DNA of 64,000 nucleotides, from positions 1,492,405 through 1,556,404 of the forward strand of contig CP070842.1 in the NCBI GenBank assembly GCA_020342155.1. Reading direction: 5' to 3'. This document shows positions 53,184 through 60,603 of this stretch, in pieces; the stretch's first letter is position 1, and each line of letters opens with the position of its first letter. The position numbers and the translations under genes are program-made. Origin of the DNA: Dehalococcoidales bacterium (GTDB taxonomy: Bacteria; Chloroflexota; Dehalococcoidia; Dehalococcoidales; Fen-1064). Under the pieces are notes generated by a model that was not told the origin of the DNA, ran no database searches, and saw only the letters and a list, made by a program, of their open reading frames with translations.

Positions 53184-53984
53184 CTAGCTACCCAGTTGTT
53201 TGGCTCTCTCGTAAGCGGCCCTTACTGCCCGAGTAAGAAGTTCAGAAAATTCCCCTTGCTCAAACTCTCTTAAGGCCTCAGCGGTAGTACCACCGGGTGA
53301 AGTGACCATTCTTCGTAGTTCGGCGGGTTCTATGCCCGATTCCTCAATCAGATGACCCGAACCGAGTACTGTTGTCAGTACCAGTTCCTGGGCCATATCA
53401 TGGGAAAGACCCAACTGTACGGCGGCATTGACCAGTGCCTCAACGAAGAGGAAGAGATAGGCTGGCCCACTACCGCTGATGGCGGTGGCCATGTCTATCT
53501 GGTCTTCACTGCTGACAGCAATCTCATGCCCCATGACACTGAGAATAGAGCCCGCCCATTCATTTTGCTGCTCGCTGACCTCCTCAGTGGCTGTCCAGAC
53601 TGTCATCCCCTGGCCAATCTGGGCGGGTGTGTTTGGCATTGCCCTAACAACTGCCCGGTGTCCTAATCCCTGACAGATGGTATCGAGCCTGACTCCGGCG
53701 ATGATTGATAGTACCAGTTGCTCCGGCCCGAGCAATCCATTCAGCTCAGCCATTACCTCCGCTAGGTTCTGTGGTTTAATGGCGAGGACGATCACATCAG
53801 CACCGGCTACTGTCTTCCGATTATCATCGATTACGGCTATACCATACTTACTGGTAAGGTATTGACGACGTTCCGGGCTACTGTCACTAGCGATAACGGA
53901 CTGGATGGTCGCAAGGTGCTTTCCCAGGACCGCCGAAAGCATCGCCTCGCCCATGTTACCACCACCTATGAAGGCTATCTTCAT
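53184..53984 (-). CDS. proC: pyrroline-5-carboxylate reductase
   Basis: A 266-residue protein: Rossmann motif IAFIGGGNMGEAML, VILAIKPQNLAEV-like segment, AISGSGPAYLFLFVEAL and the C-terminal MVTSPGGTTAEAL. It performs the last step of proline synthesis. Its start region is partly duplicated at 55331-55412. Confidence 0.95.
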   Translation of the reverse strand: MKIAFIGGGNMGEAMLSAVLGKHLATIQSVIASDSSPERRQYLTSKYGIAVIDDNRKTVAGADVIVLAIKPQNLAEVMAELNGLLGPEQLVLSIIAGVRLDTICQGLGHRAVVRAMPNTPAQIGQGMTVWTATEEVSEQQNEWAGSILSVMGHEIAVSSEDQIDMATAISGSGPAYLFLFVEALVNAAVQLGLSHDMAQELVLTTVLGSGHLIEESGIEPAELRRMVTSPGGTTAEALREFEQGEFSELLTRAVRAAYERAKQLGS

Positions 53985-54003
53985 GATTTCTGTCAGCCTC
54001 TAT

Positions 54004-55197
54004 CTACTTTTGGCCCGCAGGCTTGACGTAGACCTGGTCAAGAACACGCGACTGATAATCCGGCATTTTCGTTACTGACTCAGGTGGTTCAACTATCTTC
54101 ATGCCTCTAGCTTCTGCCGGGCAGGTCTCCACACAGCAGCCGCAACCCATGCAGATTTCCTCACTTGTGTAAGACTTTTTTTCAGCACTGCCGGGGTAAT
54201 GTCTCATCTGTACCGCGCCGAACTGGCATCGCTCACTCGCACAGAGTCCGCATCCGGTACATTTGTCCAAGTCAACCGTAGCCCGGTAACGACTCTTGGC
54301 ATAATGCTCCCATACAGGGTACTTACTACCAATCACCATGGGTATCCTCAGTACAACGCAGCAATCTGCATGGCAGTTGCAGATGATTCCGGAAACATCT
54401 CCGGGAGTCTCTCCTCGTGAACATACAGTTATTAGCGAATAATCTTTTGTTACCCGGTCGTAGACATCAAGTGCTTGATCGAGAGTAATTGACCTGGCGG
54501 CTCTTCGCCGGATGTTGTACTCGGCTGCTTTGCCGAGAGTCAGGCAGACCTCTTCGGGTGATTTACATTCTCTATCGGGATACCGCTGACGGCAAGCGCA
54601 ATTGATTAGCCCAAAGGTATTATTAGCTTTCAATATCTCCCGGATATCTTCGCTCGGCAACTTCCCCTCGACATTTTCAATTGACCTCCACCTTGGGATA
54701 ACCCGGGCGAGCGGTGGTAAACCGGCAGAGACTCTTTCTTCTGTTTCTTTCTCACGCTGTTCCAGTAATTCGTAGTCCATCATCATGCCAAGCGCGGCAT
54801 ACCATTCTTCCCCAAGCTCGTCCCGGTAGTGGGTATTATGCTGGATATCCATCCAGCCAACGAAGGTACGGGGAGGCCTTGGTCCCCTTCTGGTAGGATA
54901 GATGTAGCCTTTCTCAAACAAACTTAGCATACCCTTGTCGATAATATCTCTTTTAATGCCGAGTCTTTCGGAAAATGCTTCAGAAACATTAAGGTCTCCA
55001 AGCGAAGGCTCCCAGTTAGGGTCGGGTAATTCCAGCACCACTCTGGCCTGGTCAACTGTCATGTATCTGGCCAACAACCATGGAAGATACCTGGAATCGC
55101 GATATTCCTCACCGAAACGGCTGGCAACTTCTCGGTATACGGGGTCAATATCCGCAGTCAGAAGAGTGTTGGTTTTGTCCCACAGTGCTTTGTCCAT
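54004..55197 (-). CDS. large 4Fe-4S protein of unknown function
   Basis: About 397 residues from ATG 55197 (AAAGGGG upstream; ATG 55239 is an alternative). An N-terminal winged-helix-like segment reads EAFSERLGIKRDIIDKGMLSLFEKGYIYPTRRG in two parts. A middle cysteine region has LINCACRQRYPDREC and GIICNCHADCCVVL, and the C-terminal ferredoxin domain has CTGCGLCASERCQFGAV and CMGCGCCVETCP. Similar proteins are common in anaerobes. They may pass electrons or sense redox state; the function is not known. Confidence 0.78.
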   Translation of the reverse strand: MDKALWDKTNTLLTADIDPVYREVASRFGEEYRDSRYLPWLLARYMTVDQARVVLELPDPNWEPSLGDLNVSEAFSERLGIKRDIIDKGMLSLFEKGYIYPTRRGPRPPRTFVGWMDIQHNTHYRDELGEEWYAALGMMMDYELLEQREKETEERVSAGLPPLARVIPRWRSIENVEGKLPSEDIREILKANNTFGLINCACRQRYPDRECKSPEEVCLTLGKAAEYNIRRRAARSITLDQALDVYDRVTKDYSLITVCSRGETPGDVSGIICNCHADCCVVLRIPMVIGSKYPVWEHYAKSRYRATVDLDKCTGCGLCASERCQFGAVQMRHYPGSAEKKSYTSEEICMGCGCCVETCPAEARGMKIVEPPESVTKMPDYQSRVLDQVYVKPAGQK

Positions 55198-55330
55198 TGT
55201 GCCCCTTTCAGAATTGTTTCGATTGATGGCGATATCCAAGACCTTACTGTGCCTTTACTGAGCGTGTTGGCTATTCAGTAGCTCCGGAGACCTATGAGAC
55301 TGGTCTAACGGGATACTGAGTAATTATATG

Positions 55331-55393
55331 CTAGCACAACATGGCTGATATCACCACGCCTATCTCGCTGACACTGATAAAGGCTATCTTCAT
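55331..55393 (-). pseudogene. duplicated fragment of the proC start
   Basis: The sequence around 55380-55412 matches the proC start region at 53968-53999 almost base for base, including the upstream GAGG-TGACAGAAAT and ATGAAGATAGCCTT. It then reads MKIAFISVSEIGVVISAMLC and stops. This is a broken duplicate of the proC 5' end, not a working gene. Confidence 0.55.
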
Positions 55394-55405
55394 TATTTCT
55401 GTCAA

Positions 55406-55435
55406 CCTCGCCCTTCTCCTTCGAAGGAGGGTGCT
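55406..55435. repeat. dispersed repeat, degenerate copy
   Basis: CGCCCTTCTCCTTCGAAGGAGGGTGC in the gap between the methyltransferase and the 4Fe-4S gene, keeping the central palindrome of the repeat family. Confidence 0.4.
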
Positions 55436-55470
55436 TCGCCTCTTTAAGCTACCCCTAAACAATAACAGTG

Positions 55471-56145
55471 TCAACAGGCAGAGAATACCGCAGCGTTTGC
55501 GCCCTCGTAGATCACTTCTACTTTTAAGAAACCGGCCTCCAGCAGGACCTCTCTCTGTCTGGCAATCGAGAACGGGATATCTATATGATACCCTATATCG
55601 GGTGTAATAGTACCGGTATTAAGTAACTGCTGATACTCTGCTAGGTGTTGCCCTTCCTCTTCAGGTGGCAGGTAATAGTCACCCTCGAGGTACATTCCCC
55701 CCGCACGAAGTGCCTTTCGTACTCTTTGGTAAAGGTTGAGCTTCAGCGGATATGTGAAATGGTGCATCGCAAGCACCGACACTACGTACTCGTAGTTCTC
55801 TTCCCCAAAAGGTATGTCGAGAAACGAGCCCTGAATCACCTCCAGTTGTTTCAGTGCATCGGCGTATTTACGCCTTAGCTCTTCAAGCATCCCGCCCGAT
55901 ATGTCGATGCAGGTTATGCGGGCATTCGACGCTCTGTCTAGTATCATCTCCAGCTCGATACCCGTGCCACATCCGAGGTCGAGGATTCTCAGCTCCCGGC
56001 TGGTCTCTTCGATAGCCCCAGCAACATTCATATGTCTGTATCCAAAGTTAGCGATGTTCTCTTTCTGATGGTCGTCATAGGTACTGGCTTTATCATCGAA
56101 GAACGCGCCTATCTCAACGGGTGTATTATTCTCAGAGTTTTCCAT
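55471..56145 (-). CDS. class I SAM-dependent methyltransferase
   Basis: A 224-residue protein: RILDLGCGTGIELEMIL (SAM motif I), ITCIDISGGML (motif II), and YVVSVLAMHHFTYPLK. The substrate is unknown. It follows a GNAT gene by 17 nt on the same strand. Confidence 0.85.
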   Translation of the reverse strand: MENSENNTPVEIGAFFDDKASTYDDHQKENIANFGYRHMNVAGAIEETSRELRILDLGCGTGIELEMILDRASNARITCIDISGGMLEELRRKYADALKQLEVIQGSFLDIPFGEENYEYVVSVLAMHHFTYPLKLNLYQRVRKALRAGGMYLEGDYYLPPEEEGQHLAEYQQLLNTGTITPDIGYHIDIPFSIARQREVLLEAGFLKVEVIYEGANAAVFSAC

Positions 56146-56162
56146 ATTGATATGTCCTAATG

Positions 56163-56669
56163 TTAATAGCTAAGTTCGTTATCGAAGATTCTTATCCCTG
56201 GTTTCCACTTCCTGTCGTATGATGAAGATAGGTCCTGGAGAAGATCAACAGCTCCCACCGTGTTGAAACCAAGTCTAACGTATAGTGAAATGGCCCTCTC
56301 GTTGCGGGCGACTGGTCGGATGTATAGAAAACGAACCTTTTTCTTTTTAGCCTCCCCAACGACGTGTTCAACGAGCCTGGTGCCGATACCTTTATCACGA
56401 TAAGGTTGGGATACTACCACAGGTTCCACTTCTCCTTCTTCAGAATGGCAGAGTAACCCGCCAAAGGCCACCACCTGTCCTCCAAGCTCAGCCACCCAGG
56501 TACCCTGTCGTCGGGGATTTTCAAGATACTCATCAAAGCCATAGCCGGGGTCGTCACCACCGATGGAGGGGTCCTCATAGATGTCCCGGTGGTGATGTGT
56601 CAGTTCTACCCAAAGGGAACGGCAGACTTCGTAGTCCGATTTTTGATAGTTACGAATAACAACTTTCAT
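56163..56669 (-). CDS. GNAT-family N-acetyltransferase
   Basis: A 168-residue single-domain GNAT: IRNYQKSDYEVCRSLW, VVAFGGLLCHSEEGEVEPVVVSQPYRDKGIGTRLVEHV in two parts with the acetyl-CoA loop RDKGIGT, and a final ARNERAISLYVRLGF. The substrate is unknown. It is followed by the methyltransferase gene. Confidence 0.88.
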   Translation of the reverse strand: MKVVIRNYQKSDYEVCRSLWVELTHHHRDIYEDPSIGGDDPGYGFDEYLENPRRQGTWVAELGGQVVAFGGLLCHSEEGEVEPVVVSQPYRDKGIGTRLVEHVVGEAKKKKVRFLYIRPVARNERAISLYVRLGFNTVGAVDLLQDLSSSYDRKWKPGIRIFDNELSY

Positions 56670-56702
56670 TCGTTTAATACCTTTTTAAATAATGTAACCT
56701 CT

Positions 56703-56730
56703 CACTCCTGTATCCCCCTCGGCAATAACC
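56703..56730. repeat. dispersed repeat fragment, inverted
   Basis: CTCACTCCTGTATCCCCCTCGG is the reverse complement of the tail of the dispersed repeat, in the gap between leuS and the acetyltransferase gene. Confidence 0.4.
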
Positions 56731-56744
56731 CATTGCGAAATTGT

Positions 56745-59549
56745 CTATTCCACCACGAAGTTTAATATTTTCCCAGGTACATATATGATGTCTTTAATTT
56801 TCTTTCCTTCAAGATATTCAGCTATACGAGTTGATCGTTCCCTAGCGAATTGCGGTAATTCTGCTTTGGTAATTGTTGAAGCGAGTACTGCCGGTATCGT
56901 GATCTTGTCGCGCATCTTGCCGCTGATCTGAATAGGTAGCGTGACCTCTTCTTCTTTAGCCAGCTCCTCATCCCACTGCGGCCAGTCCTGGCTATGAATG
57001 CTGTAGTAATGTCCGGTCTGCTCCCAGAGTTCTTCGGCGACATGAGGAGTTGATGGTGCCAGGAGTAGCATCAATTTTTCAATGGCCTCGTTCCAGTCGG
57101 CCTGGCTGACACTGCTAGACTCCCTGATTTTAGTGAGGTAGTTGGTGAACTCCATCAAGGCAGCAATCATTGTGTTAAAGCGCAGCCTCTCGATATCACC
57201 GGTTACCTTGCGGATGGTCTGATGGGTAGTTCTTTGCAGCTCGGTACGAACTCCGTCGCTCTCTACTCTGGGAGTATATTCCTCTATTACCAGGTTCCAC
57301 ACCCGGTTCAACCAACGCCTGACCCCGCTGATGCCACTGTCGTCCCACTCACCTCCTTGCTCCCAGGGACCGAGGAACATGAAGTAGACACGTACAGTAT
57401 CTACACCCAGGTCAATAACATACTCATCGGGAGTAATCACATTACCTCGCGACTTACTCATTTTTCGCTGCTCGGCGATGATATGTCCCTGGTTATACAG
57501 GCGGTTACATGGTTCGTCAAAATGGACTATGCCCATATCCCTCAGTGCCTTGATGAAGAATCGGACGTACAGCAGGTGCATCACGGCATGCTCAGCGCCG
57601 CCGGTATACAGGTCTACGGGCATCCAGTACTTCATCTTTTCCGGGTCAAAGGCGGCTTTCTCATAGTGCGGACTACAGTACCGTAGGAAATACCAGGAAG
57701 AGCACATAAAGGTGTCCATGGTGTCCGTCTCTCGTTTGGCCGGACCGGAGCATTGCGGGCACGTGGTATTGACGAACTGCTCGTTGTAGGCCAGCGGTGA
57801 CTCTCCGGTGGGCCTGAACTCGGCGTCCTCTGGCAGCAGCACGGGCAGGTCTTCCTCAGGGACAGGCACAATGCCGCATTTGTCGCAATAGACCATCGGT
57901 ATTGGTGCGCCCCAGTAGCGCTGTCGCGAAATCAGCCAGTCGCGCAGGCGATAGCTGACGGTAGCATGGCCGAACCCTTGCTGTTCCATCCATTCGGTTA
58001 CTGTGTTGATAGTCTGGTCACCGGGTGTTCCCGTGAGCGGGCCGGAGTGAATCATGGTCCCGTACTCAGTGTGGAACAACATATCGTGATAAAACTCCAG
58101 ACCCCACAGCATCTCCATTACGGTACGTCTGTTCCGAACGTTTGGCTCTAGCTCCTTGCATTTTGCTAGTATCAACCGGTCGGCATCAATGGAATCAAAA
58201 GGTAACACGGTCACACCCTCTTCGCTGGCGAAGATAAAGAGCCAGCGTGAGCCTACTATCTCAACCCAGCTTCCAGGTAAAAGACTCGACTTGACCATCT
58301 CTATATAACGATCAATCTGGTCATCACCATGAAGCGTAACGTAGAGTCCGCCATTGCTTGTTTCAATAAAGGTGATGTTGGCAGCCTCCAAAGACTGCTT
58401 GAGGCCTGGACGCATTGTCCCCGCCATGGCGAAGCTCTTGGCGATGCCATCAGTGCGGTCAATCACGTGAATGACGGGCAGGCCATATTTCAGGGCGAAG
58501 GCGAAGTCACGCTCATCATGGGCGGGTACAGCCATCACGGCGCCGGTGCCGTATCTCAGGAGGACGTAGTCGGCAATCCAGATGGGGACCTTCTCACCAT
58601 TGAGCCGGTTGATGACGTATGAGCCGAGAAATACCCCGTCCTTCTCTTTTTCAGTGGAGAGGCGCTCAATCTCGGTCTGCCGTCGTGACCGCTCGACATA
58701 GGCCTCAACTTCGGCTTTTCTCTCCGGTACAGTCAATTTGGGTACCAGCGGGTGTTCTGGGGCGAGCACCATAAAGGTCACGCCAGAGGTGGTGTCTGGG
58801 CGGGTAGTAAAGACACGGATTTCCTTCTCGTCGACAACGGGATGATCAAGGGCAAACGAAATCTCGGTACCGGTGCTCCGGCCAATCCAGTTCCGCTGCA
58901 TTATCTTTATTCGCTCCGGCCAGTCAATGCCAACGTGCTCTTTGAGTTCATCAGCGTATTTTGTGATGCGGAAGAACCACTGCTCTAAGTCACGGTGGAT
59001 AACCGCCGTGTCACAACGTTCGCACAGACCGTCAATTACCTGTTCGTTGGCAAGCACTGTCTGGCAACTGGGGCACCAGTTGACCGGGGCCTTGGCGCGG
59101 TAGGCCAGGTCGTGCTCGTATAGTTTGACGAAGAACCACTGTGTCCACTTGTAATAGTCAGGCTGGCAGGTGATGACCTCTCGGTCCCAGTCGTAGACTG
59201 CCCCCATGCTTTTGAGCTGCCGGCGCATATTTTCGATGTTCTGCATTGTCCAGGTGTAAGGGTGAATACCCTGCCTGATGGCAGCATTTTCGGCATTGAG
59301 GCCAAAGGCGTCAAAGCCCATGGGGTGGAGGACATTGTAGCCCTGCATCCGCTTGAACCTGGCCTGGACATCGGAGGGGGCCATAACGTACCAGTGCCCG
59401 ATGTGGAGGTCTCCCGAAGTGTAGGGAAACATGGTAAGGGCATAGTATTTTGGTCTGGGACTGTCCTCGCTGACCCGGTACAACCCGGTCTCGGCCCATT
59501 TCTCCTGCCATTTTTTCTCGATTTCGTTTGGTATGTACTTCGCTGCCAT
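56745..59549 (-). CDS. leuS: leucyl-tRNA synthetase with a large insertion
   Basis: A 934-residue class I synthetase: HIGH motif at 49-52, zinc ligands CPSC (159-162) and CERC, editing domain with TTRPDTTSGVTFMVLAPEHP and GTGAVMAVPAHDERD, and KMSKSRGN in the C-terminal half. Between VIDRTDG (about 368) and FHTEYGTMIHSG (about 492) are about 120 residues usually absent at this place in the editing region. AGGAAGGG precedes the ATG. Expression is probably controlled by the leader peptide and terminator 36-134 nt upstream. Confidence 0.95.
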   Translation of the reverse strand: MAAKYIPNEIEKKWQEKWAETGLYRVSEDSPRPKYYALTMFPYTSGDLHIGHWYVMAPSDVQARFKRMQGYNVLHPMGFDAFGLNAENAAIRQGIHPYTWTMQNIENMRRQLKSMGAVYDWDREVITCQPDYYKWTQWFFVKLYEHDLAYRAKAPVNWCPSCQTVLANEQVIDGLCERCDTAVIHRDLEQWFFRITKYADELKEHVGIDWPERIKIMQRNWIGRSTGTEISFALDHPVVDEKEIRVFTTRPDTTSGVTFMVLAPEHPLVPKLTVPERKAEVEAYVERSRRQTEIERLSTEKEKDGVFLGSYVINRLNGEKVPIWIADYVLLRYGTGAVMAVPAHDERDFAFALKYGLPVIHVIDRTDGIAKSFAMAGTMRPGLKQSLEAANITFIETSNGGLYVTLHGDDQIDRYIEMVKSSLLPGSWVEIVGSRWLFIFASEEGVTVLPFDSIDADRLILAKCKELEPNVRNRRTVMEMLWGLEFYHDMLFHTEYGTMIHSGPLTGTPGDQTINTVTEWMEQQGFGHATVSYRLRDWLISRQRYWGAPIPMVYCDKCGIVPVPEEDLPVLLPEDAEFRPTGESPLAYNEQFVNTTCPQCSGPAKRETDTMDTFMCSSWYFLRYCSPHYEKAAFDPEKMKYWMPVDLYTGGAEHAVMHLLYVRFFIKALRDMGIVHFDEPCNRLYNQGHIIAEQRKMSKSRGNVITPDEYVIDLGVDTVRVYFMFLGPWEQGGEWDDSGISGVRRWLNRVWNLVIEEYTPRVESDGVRTELQRTTHQTIRKVTGDIERLRFNTMIAALMEFTNYLTKIRESSSVSQADWNEAIEKLMLLLAPSTPHVAEELWEQTGHYYSIHSQDWPQWDEELAKEEEVTLPIQISGKMRDKITIPAVLASTITKAELPQFARERSTRIAEYLEGKKIKDIIYVPGKILNFVVE

Positions 59550-59584
59550 TTTCCCTTCCTGATTTTGTCCTGGTTTTTAATAAT

Positions 59585-59608
59585 AAAAAAACCGTCCCAG
59601 TGGGACGG
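59585..59608 (-). terminator. attenuator terminator before leuS
   Basis: Minus strand CCGTCCC-act-GGGACGG (59592-59608) followed by seven T (59585-59591), between the Leu-rich leader peptide and leuS. The stem is almost the same as that of the ilvD attenuator. Confidence 0.85.
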
Positions 59609-59635
59609 CCAAGCGGTAACGAACCTGCCCACCGG

Positions 59636-59683
59636 TTATGGACTATGAATGCTAAGTGCGAGTATGAGATATCGTCTTTTCAT
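59636..59683 (-). CDS. leucine-rich leader peptide of the leuS attenuator
   Basis: A 15-codon ORF MKRRYLILALSIHSP with three Leu codons in five (L-I-L-A-L, codons 6-10; CTC, CTC, CTT) plus two Ile. Low charged tRNA-Leu would stall the ribosome here and allow readthrough into the synthetase gene. The TAA stop directly abuts the block CCGGTGGGCAGGTTCGT, related to the one in the ilvD leader. There is no Shine-Dalgarno; the ATG is 7 nt after the -10 box. Confidence 0.78.
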   Translation of the reverse strand: MKRRYLILALSIHSP

Positions 59684-59690
59684 GATAGGT

Positions 59691-59719
59691 AAGATAGCAC
59701 AGATTATGTCTATTGTCAA
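59691..59719 (-). promoter_or_regulatory. leuS attenuator promoter
   Basis: Minus strand TTGACA (59714-59719), 17-nt spacer, TATCTT (59691-59696). Transcription should begin at the leader-peptide ATG or within one base of it. Confidence 0.75.
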
Positions 59720-59758
59720 TAATATCCCAGATTGTGGGACTTGTGGCCTGCAATTTGC

Positions 59759-59777
59759 GTGACCAGTGCCAGGTCAC
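59759..59777. promoter_or_regulatory. inverted repeat upstream of the leuS promoter
   Basis: GTGACC-agtgcca-GGTCAC, perfect 6-bp arms, about 40 bp upstream of the leuS -35 box and downstream of the PEBP gene. It could be a regulator site; there is no other support. Confidence 0.3.
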
Positions 59778-59850
59778 TGCGATGGTATATTATACAAAAG
59801 CTGTTGACGATGTTGCTGCTGGACTATTAGGAGGCCGCTGTCAGTAAGTG

Positions 59851-60501
59851 TCAGGACTGGTATAGGCCAGTAAGAGTCACCGAGTCGAGAATATGCCCTT
59901 GCATGGCATTAATTACCTGTTGTTTGGAGGCACCGGCTGGTAGGTCTAGGGTGGTATCCAGAGAGTAGAGGGTGAACTGATACCGGTGACTCTGTCCGAA
60001 TGGGGGGCACGGTCCGCCATAGCTAATTTCGCCGAAATCGTTGATGCCATGTCGTGCACCGTTGTCAAGTTCTTGTTCGGTAGGGACAGCCTCTGGTAGC
60101 TGGCGGGCATCGGCTGGCAGGTTGAACAGGACCCAGTGTGTAAACACACCGCCGGGGGCATCGGGGTCATCCATAATAAGGACGAAAGACTGAGTACCCG
60201 CTGGAACATTATCCCAGGTGAGTTGGGGCGATATATCCTCGCCGTCACAGGAATACCTGATGGGGATATTCTCCCCCTCCGAAAAGGCAGTACTTAACAG
60301 CGTCAGCTCTTCCTCTTCTTCCTCCTCCTCTTCTTCTTCTTCCTCCTCCTCCTCTTCTTCTTCCTCCTCCTCTTCTTCTTCTTCTTCTTCTTCCTCCTCT
60401 TCTTCCCCCGTTCCTGGTTCGACGCTCGTACCGCCGCAGGAGAGAGCAACAAGGCTCAAGCTCACTGTGATAGATATGAATAATAATAAGATTCTCTTCA
60501 T
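59851..60501 (-). CDS. PEBP-family (YbhB/YbcL) lipoprotein with poly-glutamate tract
   Basis: A 216-residue protein from ATG 60501. A lipoprotein signal ending in LVALSC is followed by a short linker, 33 consecutive Glu, and a phosphatidylethanolamine-binding-like domain: SPQLTWDNVPAGTQSFVLIMDDPDAP in two parts, THWVLFNLPAD, GPCPPFGQSHRYQFTLYSLD. The domain would be held outside the cell on an acidic tether. The promoter and ATG spacing suggests a leaderless mRNA. An upstream ATG at 60747 is in frame, but the signal peptide fixes the start here. Confidence 0.88.
   Translation of the reverse strand: MKRILLLFISITVSLSLVALSCGGTSVEPGTGEEEEEEEEEEEEEEEEEEEEEEEEEEEEEEEEELTLLSTAFSEGENIPIRYSCDGEDISPQLTWDNVPAGTQSFVLIMDDPDAPGGVFTHWVLFNLPADARQLPEAVPTEQELDNGARHGINDFGEISYGGPCPPFGQSHRYQFTLYSLDTTLDLPAGASKQQVINAMQGHILDSVTLTGLYQS
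60307..60405 (-). repeat. GAA/GAG trinucleotide tract coding 33 Glu
   Basis: On the minus strand 33 successive GAG or GAA codons follow the lipoprotein signal. Mixed codon use, not a pure repeat, suggests selection for the acidic tract along with slippage. Confidence 0.9.
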
Positions 60502-60508
60502 TGGCGGT

Positions 60509-60537
60509 ATTGTACGCGTAACTTTTCGGGTTGTCAA
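60509..60537 (-). promoter_or_regulatory. promoter of the PEBP lipoprotein gene, leaderless geometry
   Basis: Minus strand TTGACA (60532-60537), 17-nt spacer, TACAAT (60509-60514), then exactly 7 nt to the ATG at 60501. No Shine-Dalgarno is present. Confidence 0.75.
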
Positions 60538-60603
60538 GCAGCAGGTGGTTGAAGCCAGACCCCTCATTTGTGGTATCATACTACATCGCACTGGCAGGGT
60601 ATT

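Noticed and set aside
53479-53865. Plus-strand ORFs inside proC
   Set aside because: They are antisense frames of a clear proC gene without ribosome sites.
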